Shown one piece after another: positions 42,054-50,900 of a stretch of DNA of 64,000 bases. The notes under the pieces are model-generated. The model saw only the letters and a list, made by a program, of their open reading frames with translations, searched no databases and had not been told where the DNA came from. Each line of letters opens with the position of its first letter. Within the stretch, counting starts at the first letter, position 1. A program made the translations under genes and the position numbers. This stretch comes from Lachnospiraceae bacterium (lineage in GTDB: Bacteria; Bacillota; Clostridia; Lachnospirales; Lachnospiraceae). Where the stretch lies: positions 17,643-81,642 of the forward strand of contig SVFN01000022.1 in the NCBI GenBank assembly GCA_015056815.1, in the 5' to 3' direction.

Positions 42054-42740
42054 ATGAACAGTTTTCAGAGTCAGTTTTATGATAATTTTATCAAGGATAA
42101 CCGTTACATGTATCTGGTCAAGGGCTTCGGCACGACGCTCCTTCTGACCAGCTTTGCCGTGCTCATCGGAATTGCTCTGGGCTTTCTGGTCGCGATCATA
42201 CGTTCCACGCACGATAAGACCGGCAAGTTAAAGTTCCCGAATCTTATCTGCAGTCTCTATCTGACTGTGATCCGCGGGACGCCCGCCGTTGTACAGCTGC
42301 TCATCATGTTTTATGTGGTGTTTGCATCCTACAACAACAGTATCGTGGTTGCGATCCTGACTTTCGGCATCAATTCCGGCGCCTATGTGGCGGAGATCAT
42401 CCGCTCCGGTATCATGTCCATCGACAACGGTCAGTTCGAAGCTGGAAGAAGTCTCGGTTTTTCCTATCCGCAGACGATGCTTTACATCATCATGCCGCAA
42501 GCTTTCAAAAATGTCCTGCCGGCGCTTGCCAACGAGTTTATCGTGCTTTTAAAGGAAACTTCCATCTGCGGTTACATCGGATTGATGGATTTAACACGCG
42601 GCGGCGATATCATCCGCAGCCGTACCTACGAGCCGTTCATGCCGCTCATCGCAGTGGCGCTCATTTATCTTACGCTTGTGGTGGTGCTTTCCAACCTTGT
42701 CCGCAAATTAGAGAGGAGGCTGCGTACCAGTGAACGATAA
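42054..42740 (+). CDS. Amino-acid ABC transporter permease
   Basis: A 228-residue HisM/GlnP-type permease with five membrane helices. It has the family motif [17 protein letters not shown] near 75 and the EAA loop [22 protein letters not shown] (two adjacent stretches) near 128-150, which contacts the ATPase. It starts 9 bp after the receptor and overlaps the ATPase gene by 11 bp. Confidence 0.95.
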   Translation: MNSFQSQFYDNFIKDNRYMYLVKGFGTTLLLTSFAVLIGIALGFLVAIIRSTHDKTGKLKFPNLICSLYLTVIRGTPAVVQLLIMFYVVFASYNNSIVVAILTFGINSGAYVAEIIRSGIMSIDNGQFEAGRSLGFSYPQTMLYIIMPQAFKNVLPALANEFIVLLKETSICGYIGLMDLTRGGDIIRSRTYEPFMPLIAVALIYLTLVVVLSNLVRKLERRLRTSER

Positions 42741-43470
42741 TGTTTTATTTGAAGTAAAAGGGCTGTGCCAGTCTTTCGGAGGGTGCAATCTCGTATTGGA
42801 TCATATTGATACCACGATCAAAAAGGGCGAAGTCGTCGTGATCATCGGTCCTTCCGGTTCCGGCAAGTCCACTTTCTTAAGATCTTTAAATCTTCTGGAA
42901 GTCCCGACCGGCGGCACGATTTTGTTTGAAGGAAACGATATCACGGATAAAAAGACTGATATCAACAAATACAGACAGAAGATCGGAATGGTCTTCCAGC
43001 ATTTTAATCTGTTTCCGCATAAAACGATCCTCGGCAACATGACTCTCGCTCCTATCAAGCTTTTGGGCAAGAGTAAGGAAGAAGCCGAAAAGCAGGCGAT
43101 GGAGCTTTTGGAGCGTGTCGGTCTTGCCGATAAGGCAAATGCTTACCCGTCCCAGTTGTCCGGCGGTCAGAAGCAGCGTATCGCCATTGTGCGGGCTCTT
43201 TGTATGAACCCTGACGTCCTTTTGTTTGACGAGCCCACCTCCGCGCTCGATCCCGAGATGGTCGGCGAGGTACTTGAGGTTATGAAGGATCTTGCCAAGC
43301 AGGGAATGACGATGCTTGTGGTTACCCATGAGATGGGATTTGCAAAAGAGGTCGGCAGCCGTGTGCTGTTTATTGATGACGGTAAGATCGTGGAAGAAAA
43401 TACACCGGCAGAGCTTTTTGAGCATCCAAAGAGCGAACGTTTGCAGAGTTTTCTGGCAAAGGTATTATAA
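42730..43470 (+). CDS. Amino-acid ABC transporter ATP-binding protein
   Basis: A 246-residue GlnQ/HisP-type ATPase. It starts at GTG 42730-42732 with AGGAGG 10 bp upstream inside the permease gene. Walker [12 protein letters not shown] (37-47), Q-loop [12 protein letters not shown] near 88, signature [15 protein letters not shown] near 138, Walker [17 protein letters not shown] near 158 and H-loop VTHEMGFA are all present. Confidence 0.97.
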   Translation: MNDNVLFEVKGLCQSFGGCNLVLDHIDTTIKKGEVVVIIGPSGSGKSTFLRSLNLLEVPTGGTILFEGNDITDKKTDINKYRQKIGMVFQHFNLFPHKTILGNMTLAPIKLLGKSKEEAEKQAMELLERVGLADKANAYPSQLSGGQKQRIAIVRALCMNPDVLLFDEPTSALDPEMVGEVLEVMKDLAKQGMTMLVVTHEMGFAKEVGSRVLFIDDGKIVEENTPAELFEHPKSERLQSFLAKVL

Positions 43471-43493
43471 AAATGCCACACACATTTTTTCAT

Positions 43494-43524
43494 TTAAGAG
43501 CCGCTTATTACAGGCGGCTCTTAA
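43494..43524. terminator. Bidirectional terminator between the ABC operon and nspC
   Basis: TTAAGAGCCGC (43494-43504) pairs with GCGGCTCTTAA (43514-43524). The nspC stop codon lies within the hairpin. Confidence 0.75.
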
Positions 43525-44656
43525 AATCTTCATAAGTAAACTGTCTGATCATTTTGCATTCTCCGTCTTCCTGTTCCAGCACGATATCCGGCAGTTTCAT
43601 GCCGTTAAAGGTATTGGTCTTGACCATGGTATAGATCGCCATATCCTGAAAATACAGGCGCTCCCCCGGTCTTAACGGCTCATCAAAGGAATAGCTCTCG
43701 ATCACATCTCCCGCAAGGCAGGTCGGTCCTGCCAGAAGATAAGTATATGCCTTCTCTCCGGTTTCTCCGCTGTCTTTTAAGGGCGGTCTGTAGGGCATCT
43801 CCAGTACGTCCGGCATATGGCAGGCTGCGGAAGCATCGAGTATGGCAATGCCGTCTTTACTCCTTTCTGTCTGACCGTATCTGTCATGGACAAGGTCAAT
43901 CACAGTCGTCACCAGTTCTCCCGCATTCAGGGCAACCGCCTCCCCGGGCTCCAGATAAACCTCCACCTGATAGGTCTCTTTCAGGTGACGGATACACTGT
44001 TCCAAAAGCGCAATATCATAATCTTCTCTGGTGATATGATGTCCGCCTCCTAAATTGATCCATTTGACCTGTCGCAGGTACGGTGCGAATTTTTCTTCCA
44101 CCGCCTTGATCGTCGTCGCCAGCGCGTCCGCATTCTGCTCGCAAAGGGTATGGAAATGAAGCCCCTCGATATACTCCGGAAGCGTCTCCCACAATTCCTC
44201 CGCCAGAACGCCAAGCCGCGAGCCGGGGGCACAGGGATCGTAGATCGCATGTCCCTCCTGTGTGGAGCATTGCGGATTAACGCGGATGCCGGCACTTTTT
44301 TTCGCCTGCTTTACCTGTTTACCGAATTTCTCCGCCTGCGTGACGGAATTGAAGATAATGTGATCACACTTATCTATGATCTCCTTCATTTCCCGCTCGG
44401 TATAAGCCGGGGAAAAGATGTGATTTTCCTGTCCTAATTCCTCATATCCCAGTCTCGCCTCATACAGTCCGCTGGCGGTAACGCCGTCTAAGTACTGTCC
44501 GATCAGCGGGTAGACATGGTACATGGAAAAGCATTTCTGCGCTAACAAAATCTTACATCCGGTACGATCGCGAACCCCTTTGAGGATGGAAAGATTTCTT
44601 TTCAAAGCCGCTTCGTTTACGACAAAGCAGGGAGTCTGTAATTCCTTTTTTTTCAT
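43508..44656 (-). CDS. nspC: Carboxynorspermidine decarboxylase
   Basis: A 382-residue PLP enzyme of the alanine-racemase-like fold III group that decarboxylates carboxy(nor)spermidine to (nor)spermidine. The PLP lysine lies in ILLAQKCFSMY near 40. HFHTLCEQN near 167, WINLGGGHHIT near 197, EPGEAVALNAGELV near 238 and LLAGPTCLAGDVIESY near 310 match the NspC family. AGGAG precedes the start. It is the last gene of the polyamine cluster but is separated from the synthase gene by a perfect terminator and a 220-bp leader, so it may be regulated separately. Confidence 0.92.
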   Translation of the reverse strand: MKKKELQTPCFVVNEAALKRNLSILKGVRDRTGCKILLAQKCFSMYHVYPLIGQYLDGVTASGLYEARLGYEELGQENHIFSPAYTEREMKEIIDKCDHIIFNSVTQAEKFGKQVKQAKKSAGIRVNPQCSTQEGHAIYDPCAPGSRLGVLAEELWETLPEYIEGLHFHTLCEQNADALATTIKAVEEKFAPYLRQVKWINLGGGHHITREDYDIALLEQCIRHLKETYQVEVYLEPGEAVALNAGELVTTVIDLVHDRYGQTERSKDGIAILDASAACHMPDVLEMPYRPPLKDSGETGEKAYTYLLAGPTCLAGDVIESYSFDEPLRPGERLYFQDMAIYTMVKTNTFNGMKLPDIVLEQEDGECKMIRQFTYEDFKSRL

Positions 44657-44712
44657 TTCATTTTTTCTCCTGTGTGATGTGCTGCATCACTTTTCATTTT
44701 TATAGATGTGCA

Positions 44713-44730
44713 AGCGTCAAATTTCACGCT
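44713..44730 (-). promoter_or_regulatory. 18-bp near-palindrome in the nspC leader
   Basis: AGCGT and ACGCT arms flank an AAATTT centre (AGCGTsAAATTTsACGCT pattern). It lies about 60 bp before the nspC start. It could be an operator. No convincing -35/-10 pair was found beside it. Confidence 0.3.
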
Positions 44731-44876
44731 CTACTTTAAATACTTTCTCCGATTGGCGGATGGGTTTCCTTCATTCCATTAGGCTCTCGGAGGTCCCATT
44801 CAAGAATCACATTGCAGTCTGTTTATCCATCTTCCTTACGTTTCTGTTTCATTTCTTATTAGGACTGTACCTTACG

Positions 44877-44908
44877 AAAATACCCCGAATTCTCATTCGG
44901 GGTATTTT
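44877..44908 (-). terminator. Perfect terminator between carboxynorspermidine synthase and nspC
   Basis: AAAATACCCCGAA (44877-44889) and TTCGGGGTATTTT (44896-44908), a 13-bp perfect stem ending in TTTT. It lies 7 bp after the synthase stop codon. Confidence 0.88.
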
Positions 44909-44914
44909 ATCACT

Positions 44915-46117
44915 TTACGGTACCATTACAGGATTTTCTTCTACCACCCACGGAAGTCCGAATTTGTTCAGCGCATCCATAAACGGATCAGGATCGAATT
45001 CCTCAATATTGTACACGCCCTTTTTGTCCCAGGTCTTCGTCAGGATCATCATGGCGCCGATCATGGCCGGCACGCCTGTGGTGTAAGCTACTGCCTGAGA
45101 ACCTACTTCCTTATAGCATTCCTCGTGGTCACAGACATTATAAATATAAATGGACTTTTCCTTACCATCCTTTTTACCGGTAAAGATACATCCGATATTA
45201 GTCTTTCCTTTCGTACGCGGTCCCAGGGACGCCGGATCCGGAAGTACTGCTTTTAAAAACTGTAGCGGCACGATCTCCTTTCCTTCATACAGGATGGGCT
45301 CAATACTGGTCATCCCTACATTCTCCAGGCATTTTAAATGCGTCAGATAACTCTGTCCAAAGGTCATGAAGAAACGGATCCTCTTGATCCCGGGGATATT
45401 GATCCCCAGAGACTCCAACTCTTCATGATGAAGAAGATACATATCTTTCATGCCGACCTGCGGGAAATCATACTCTCTTTTGATCTCCATAGGCTCTGTC
45501 TCTACCCAGTGACCATCTTCCCAGTAAGAACCTTTGGCAGATACCTCGCGGATATTGATCTCAGGGTTGAAATTCGTTGCGAACGGATAACCGTGGTCAC
45601 CACCATTGCAATCCAGGATGTCGATATAATTGATCTCATCAAAATAATGCTTCAGGGCATATGCAGAGAAGACTCCCGTTACTCCGGGATCAAAACCGCT
45701 TCCCAAAAGAGCTGTGATACCTGCCTTCTCATACCGCTCCCTGTATGCCCATTGCCACTTGTATTCAAACTTGGCCGTATCCTCCGGCTCATAATTAGCC
45801 GTATCGATATAATCCACACCGCATGCCAGACAGGCATCCATGATCGTCAGATCCTGATATGGAAGTGCAAGATTTAAAACAACCTCCGGTTTCACTTTGT
45901 TGATCAGTTCGATCAGTTCCTCTGTATGATCGGCATCGACCTGCGCCGTCGTGATCTTAACGGAAGTCTTATCCTGTAATTTCTCTTTCAGCGCATCGCA
46001 TTTAGATACGGTACGGCTGGCTATACACAGTTCGGTGAACACCTCGCTGTTCTGGCAGATCTTATGGATTGCGACGCTCGCCACCCCGCCGCAGCCGATC
46101 ACTAATATTTTTCCCAT
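44915..46117 (-). CDS. Carboxynorspermidine synthase (saccharopine dehydrogenase family)
   Basis: A 400-residue NADPH-dependent enzyme. The Rossmann motif is ILVIGCGGVASVAIHKI near 4, with CIASRTVSKCDAL near 32. LNLALPYQDLTIMDACLACG near 82, YIDTANYEPEDTAKFEYKWQ near 103 and GSGFDPGVTGVFSAYA near 138 are typical of carboxynorspermidine dehydrogenase/synthase. It condenses aspartate semialdehyde with putrescine or diaminopropane; NspC then decarboxylates the product. AGAAGGAG precedes the ATG. It follows speB by 29 bp. Confidence 0.9.
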   Translation of the reverse strand: MGKILVIGCGGVASVAIHKICQNSEVFTELCIASRTVSKCDALKEKLQDKTSVKITTAQVDADHTEELIELINKVKPEVVLNLALPYQDLTIMDACLACGVDYIDTANYEPEDTAKFEYKWQWAYRERYEKAGITALLGSGFDPGVTGVFSAYALKHYFDEINYIDILDCNGGDHGYPFATNFNPEINIREVSAKGSYWEDGHWVETEPMEIKREYDFPQVGMKDMYLLHHEELESLGINIPGIKRIRFFMTFGQSYLTHLKCLENVGMTSIEPILYEGKEIVPLQFLKAVLPDPASLGPRTKGKTNIGCIFTGKKDGKEKSIYIYNVCDHEECYKEVGSQAVAYTTGVPAMIGAMMILTKTWDKKGVYNIEEFDPDPFMDALNKFGLPWVVEENPVMVP

Positions 46118-46146
46118 TTTTTTCTCCTTCTATAATTATTTCATTT

Positions 46147-47004
46147 TTATTTTTGCAAAGCCAGGAGCAGTTCCCGTACGACCTTGCACGCAACTGCAGT
46201 AGACACTCCGCTTAAGTCACAGGAAGGACTTAACTCATTCACGTCACATCCTACAATATTGAGGCTTTCCGCCACCCAGTTAACCGCCTGCAAAAGATCC
46301 GGGAACCCGACTCCTCCTGCTTCCGGTGTGCCTGTCCCGGGGAAGATGGATGGATCCAGAACATCCAGATCGATCGTAAAATAAACCGGTTTGCCATACA
46401 GTTTTTCCACAACTTCCGAAAGCCCCGAAAAGTCATATTTCTGCATACGGACATGCCCTTGTTTTGCCCATTTGAATTCTTCTCTGTCTCCGGAACGGAT
46501 CCCGAACTGATAGATCCTGTCGTCTCCCAATAGCTCCCAGCACCTTCTGAGTACACAGGCATGGGATAGTTTCACTCCCAGATAATCTTCCCGCAGATCC
46601 GCATGGGCATCAAAATGAACGATGTGCAGATCCGGGTATTTCTTTACCGCTTCCCTGACTGCGCCAAGCGTCACAAGATGCTCTCCGCCCAGCATAAACG
46701 GCAGCTTGTTATCCTCCAGGATCGTCTTCGTCCTATTCGCGATCTCGTTCAGAACGCTTTCGGTATCTCCGATGGCAAGCTCCAGATCTCCACTGTCAAA
46801 GATCTTATAATCTGTCAGATCTTTATCCTGATAGGGACTGTACGTCTCAAGTCCGTATGACTCATTGCGGATCGCCTGGGAGCCGAATCTCGTCCCCGGC
46901 CGATACGATGTGGTGGAATCAAAAGGCACTCCAAAGATCACGATGTCTGCCTCCTCGTATTCCGCTTCGCATCCGATAAAGTTTATCACATTTTTATTCA
47001 ACAT
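46147..47004 (-). CDS. speB: Agmatinase family ureohydrolase (SpeB)
   Basis: A 285-residue binuclear manganese ureohydrolase. Metal ligands are visible in GGEHLVT near 106, HFDAHADLR near 128 and FTIDLDVLDPSIFPGTGTPE near 208. It releases urea from agmatine to form putrescine, or from N1-aminopropylagmatine to form spermidine in some bacteria. The start overlaps the end of speE by 11 bp, implying tight coupling. No arginine decarboxylase gene is in the window. Confidence 0.92.
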   Translation of the reverse strand: MLNKNVINFIGCEAEYEEADIVIFGVPFDSTTSYRPGTRFGSQAIRNESYGLETYSPYQDKDLTDYKIFDSGDLELAIGDTESVLNEIANRTKTILEDNKLPFMLGGEHLVTLGAVREAVKKYPDLHIVHFDAHADLREDYLGVKLSHACVLRRCWELLGDDRIYQFGIRSGDREEFKWAKQGHVRMQKYDFSGLSEVVEKLYGKPVYFTIDLDVLDPSIFPGTGTPEAGGVGFPDLLQAVNWVAESLNIVGCDVNELSPSCDLSGVSTAVACKVVRELLLALQK

Positions 47005-47845
47005 CTTTTACCAACTCCTCTACATAAGCGGGCAGTGCAAAAACGCCTCTGTGTACCCGCGGCAAATAATAGTTCGTTGAAATCCCGCGGAGCATCCATG
47101 CGGTATCATCCAGATCATCCGTCGGATGATATTTCTTGGACGCAAAGCCAAAGAGCCAGTGTCCTGACGGATAAGACGGGATAAATGCCTGATAAATGCG
47201 ACTGATCGGAAAGGATGCCCGTATCCTCTTGTGCATGCGCTGGCACTGGAACGCCTCCTCTTTATAAAACGGACTTTCATGTTGATTGACCATGATGCCG
47301 TCACTTTTTAACGCATTGTAACAGTTTCCGTAAAATTCTTTCGTGAACAGACCTTCTCCGGGACCAAAGGGATTGGGAGAATCAATGATGATCAGGTCAT
47401 ATTCATCGGATTTGGCACGCACGAATTTAAGCCCGTCTTCATTGGTGATCTCCACACGCTTGTCATTCAGACTGCACGCCATCTGCGGGAAATATCTGCG
47501 GCACACTTCGATCAGCAACGGGTCTGCCTCCACCACATCGATCTTTAAAATCGTGTCGTATTTGGCAAGTTCCCTGACAACGCCGCCATCTCCTCCTCCG
47601 ATGACCAGTACTTTCTCCACGTTCGGATGTACTGCCATAGGGACATGCGCGATCATTTCATGATAGATAAATTCATCCTTTTCTGTAAGCATCAGATCTC
47701 CGTCTGCCACCAGGATTTTACCGAATTCCTTGGATTCGAGCACATCGATCCTCTGGAATTCACTCTGGGCGCTAAACAACTGCTGCTCCACGCGGATAGA
47801 AAGTTTCACATTGTCGGTATGTTCGTCTGAAAACCAGATATCCAT
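46994..47845 (-). CDS. speE: Aminopropyltransferase/spermidine synthase (SpeE)
   Basis: A 283-residue SpeE. The dcSAM-binding region shows VLVIGGGDGGVVRELAKYD near 79, DVVEADPLLIEVCRRYFP near 101, and the active-site loop DLIIIDSPNPFGPGEGLF near 153. The loop normally reads DSTDPxGP or DSTEPxGP; here the acidic residue is Asn, which may affect substrate choice. GAAAGGAG precedes the ATG. It is the first gene of the polyamine operon, with its own promoter. SpeD, which makes dcSAM, is not in the window. Confidence 0.92.
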   Translation of the reverse strand: MDIWFSDEHTDNVKLSIRVEQQLFSAQSEFQRIDVLESKEFGKILVADGDLMLTEKDEFIYHEMIAHVPMAVHPNVEKVLVIGGGDGGVVRELAKYDTILKIDVVEADPLLIEVCRRYFPQMACSLNDKRVEITNEDGLKFVRAKSDEYDLIIIDSPNPFGPGEGLFTKEFYGNCYNALKSDGIMVNQHESPFYKEEAFQCQRMHKRIRASFPISRIYQAFIPSYPSGHWLFGFASKKYHPTDDLDDTAWMLRGISTNYYLPRVHRGVFALPAYVEELVKDVE

Positions 47846-47877
47846 GGGATACTCCTTTCGTTACTCTTATGCTTTCT

Positions 47878-47906
47878 ATGATATAGCATTCACCCGGCAG
47901 TTGCAA
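47878..47906 (-). promoter_or_regulatory. Sigma-A promoter of the polyamine operon
   Basis: TTGCAA (47901-47906), a 17-bp spacer and TATCAT (47878-47883) on the minus strand, just upstream of speE. Confidence 0.7.
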
Positions 47907-47948
47907 GATAGATTTTCAGGAAGCCCGGTCATCAGGGGGACCTGAGGG

Positions 47949-50900
47949 TCATGCGGTCTTCCCGGTACGTTTTTCGGATATGCTTGTTATGGCTCCCTCC
48001 GTTCTCTGATTCGTCTGCTGGTTCATGATCAACATCTGAAGCCGGTTCTCAATATTGGCAAAGCTCACATCCGGATCATAGTCCAAAGCAAGCAGTTCAA
48101 TGTCCGGGAACATTTCCTTGAGTTTCTTGCAGACGCCTCTGCCGATGACATGATTCGGCAGGCAGCCAAAAGGCTGAAGGATCACAAAATTCTTACATCC
48201 ATGTGTGGCATGGTGTATGATCTCCGCCGGGATCAGGATCCCTTCACCGGTATCAAATGTATGATGGATCACCGGATCGCTGACTTTGGATAAGTCATTT
48301 AACAGCACAGACTTTTCATGAAGTATTTCATTTCCGGCAAGATGATCCGTCAGCTTGTGGGCAAAGTCAAAAAAACGGTTGGCAAGCCCCGACCAGAATC
48401 GGGTGGCCACATCACGTCTGACCTTGAATTCCTCCATCTGTTTGCCCTGACAGAAGTAGGATTTCTGGATCACATCTGTCATCTTGGCTTCAATAATCTC
48501 AAAATTATTGTTCTCTAAATATCGCTCGATCTCGCGATTGGCACCCGGATGGAAGTTTAACAAATATTCCCCCACGATAAGCACGGACGGTTTTTTGACG
48601 CTATCATCATATTCCACCTCATCCATGCATGCCAGTGCCTTTTTGAATCCCCGGATCGCACCAAAGGTACCTGCTTTTCCGATCGATTCGCTTAATATGT
48701 TCATTGCCTTTTCAAAGGCTTCATCGGATGCACCCTTTCGCTTTTCATAAGGACGTTTTTTACGCAGAATTTCTTCTAACGTATCGATCATGGGCAGGGA
48801 AATGGAGATCCGCAGCAAAGACGCGGGACTGATCTTAAATCCCGGATGCAGGTCATGATAATCCACGTCATCATTCGTCATGATCGCAACATGGGCAAAT
48901 CCCGCATCGTCCAGTGCCTTTCTAAGGATCGTCGCATAGTGCGGCAGCCTGCAACAGCCCAAGTATTTCGCCATGGCGACCGCCACCTCATTCGTATCAT
49001 ATTTTCCGCTTGTCAGCTCTCCCAGGATCTCTCCTATGACGATCTGCGCGGGGAAGCAGATATCATTGTGGGTGTACTTTTTGCCGAGCCGTATTGCTTC
49101 CTCCCTTCCCACATCCAGTGCTACCGCTTTGATCCCCTGTGCCTGAAATGCTGCTGTCATGATCCGGCAAAACGCATGGGAACTGTTCGGCACCAGTACA
49201 ATCTTTTCTTTTCGCTCTTTTTTGGTAAACTTCACTGCATAAGGATCGGGCAGTTCTTTTATGTTTAACGGCAGATTCTTCCTGCGCCTGCGTTCGATGG
49301 TCTCCACGAAGGAACGGACGCGGATCCGCAAGGGGCCCTGCGCATCACTTTCATCCACTTTCAGGATCAACGGTGCTTTCCCGCTGATTTCTTTCATCAG
49401 GCGTACGATCTCATCGGAAAGTACTGCATCGTGTCCACATCCGAAACTTACGATCTGAACATATTCCAGATGAGGGCTTTGCGCCGCGAGAATACTGCTC
49501 CCGAGCATCCTTGCATGGAAATTGTTTACAATGTCCACTCTGGACTTGCGAAGCTCCACCTTGGGAAGATCAGGCAGACTGTCCGCTGTCAGGACCGGCA
49601 CTCCCATATTCACTAACATCTCCGGAAGCTCATGATTGATAAGCGGATCGTTGTGGTATGGTCTGCCTGCCAGAACAATGGCAAAACGATTCTGTTTCTG
49701 TACTTCCTCGATCACCTTTCTTCCGGCTTCTTTTAATTCTTTATCATATTGTTTCTGCGCTGCTGCAGCAAAACGGACTGCTTCTTTGCAGATCCTGCGG
49801 TCTGTGCCGAAGGTTTCTTCCATATAATCGCAAAGCTGTTTTTCTCTGTCCGCATCGGCATACCAGTAAAAATAGGGAGTATCCAGCTTCACCTCTGAAT
49901 AATTCCGGGGATTATCCGAATTATGGATCACGATCGGATATCCCTTCACCAGGGCACAGCGGGAAAAGCTGGTCTTCTCGGTATTCTCGGACGGCATGAC
50001 CACGATCGACGGAAAAAAGATACGATCCACTCCCAGTCTGATCAGTTCTCTGATGTGTCCATGCACCAGCTTGGCCGGAAAGCATTCTGTATCGGAAGGA
50101 ACAGCCTGTATGCCGTTTTCATAAATCGTTCGGGTGCTTAAGGGAGATACTTTGATCTCATAACCAAGCGCCCCGAAGAAGGTACTGAAAAACGGCAGTT
50201 CTTCCCAGAATGCCAGCACTCTCGGAAGGCCGATGATCTCTTTTTGTTTTTCCTGCAGCACCTCAAAAGGATATTTTTTGCATTGCAGCTGTTTACGTAT
50301 TGCAAACAGATTCGCCGGCTTTCCCTGCCTGTTATTTAACTCTTTGATCTTTTTCTTCGTCTCATCATTTTGGGGATCCCCGATGACTTCTCCCTTCTCA
50401 CAGCGGTTATTGGTCACGAAGCTTCCGCCCGTTGAGAAGGTCAGAATTGCCCGGCTGCAGTGATTCGTGCAATATGGGCATGGCGCATTATTCTCCTGAC
50501 TGTAAGAAAACTCCTTGAGCTCTTTCGCGGAAAGGAATGTCCGCACATATCCTTCTTTGGCTGCCGCTTCCCTGGCAGTCAGTGCGGCACCGATCGCACC
50601 CATGAGCCCCGCATAGGGAGCCCTGACCACCTCTTTGCCCACATACTGTTCCATCGCCCGCAGAACCGCATCATTCTGGAATGTTCCTCCCTGTACAACG
50701 ATCCGCTCTCCCAGCGAATCGATATTCGACACACGTATTACTTTTGTAAAAACATTCTCAATAATGGAACGGCACAGTCCTGCCATGATATCATCCGGCT
50801 GTTTGCCGTTTCTTTGCTCGGTGATGATACTGCTGTTCATAAAGACCGTACAACGACTTCCCAGTTTTGCCGGTGCCTTAGACGCAAATGCTCTTTCCCC

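Noticed and set aside
44700..44880. T-box or lysine-type riboswitch before nspC
   Set aside because: No specifier stem or conserved T-box/lysine-box sequence was found; only generic stems.
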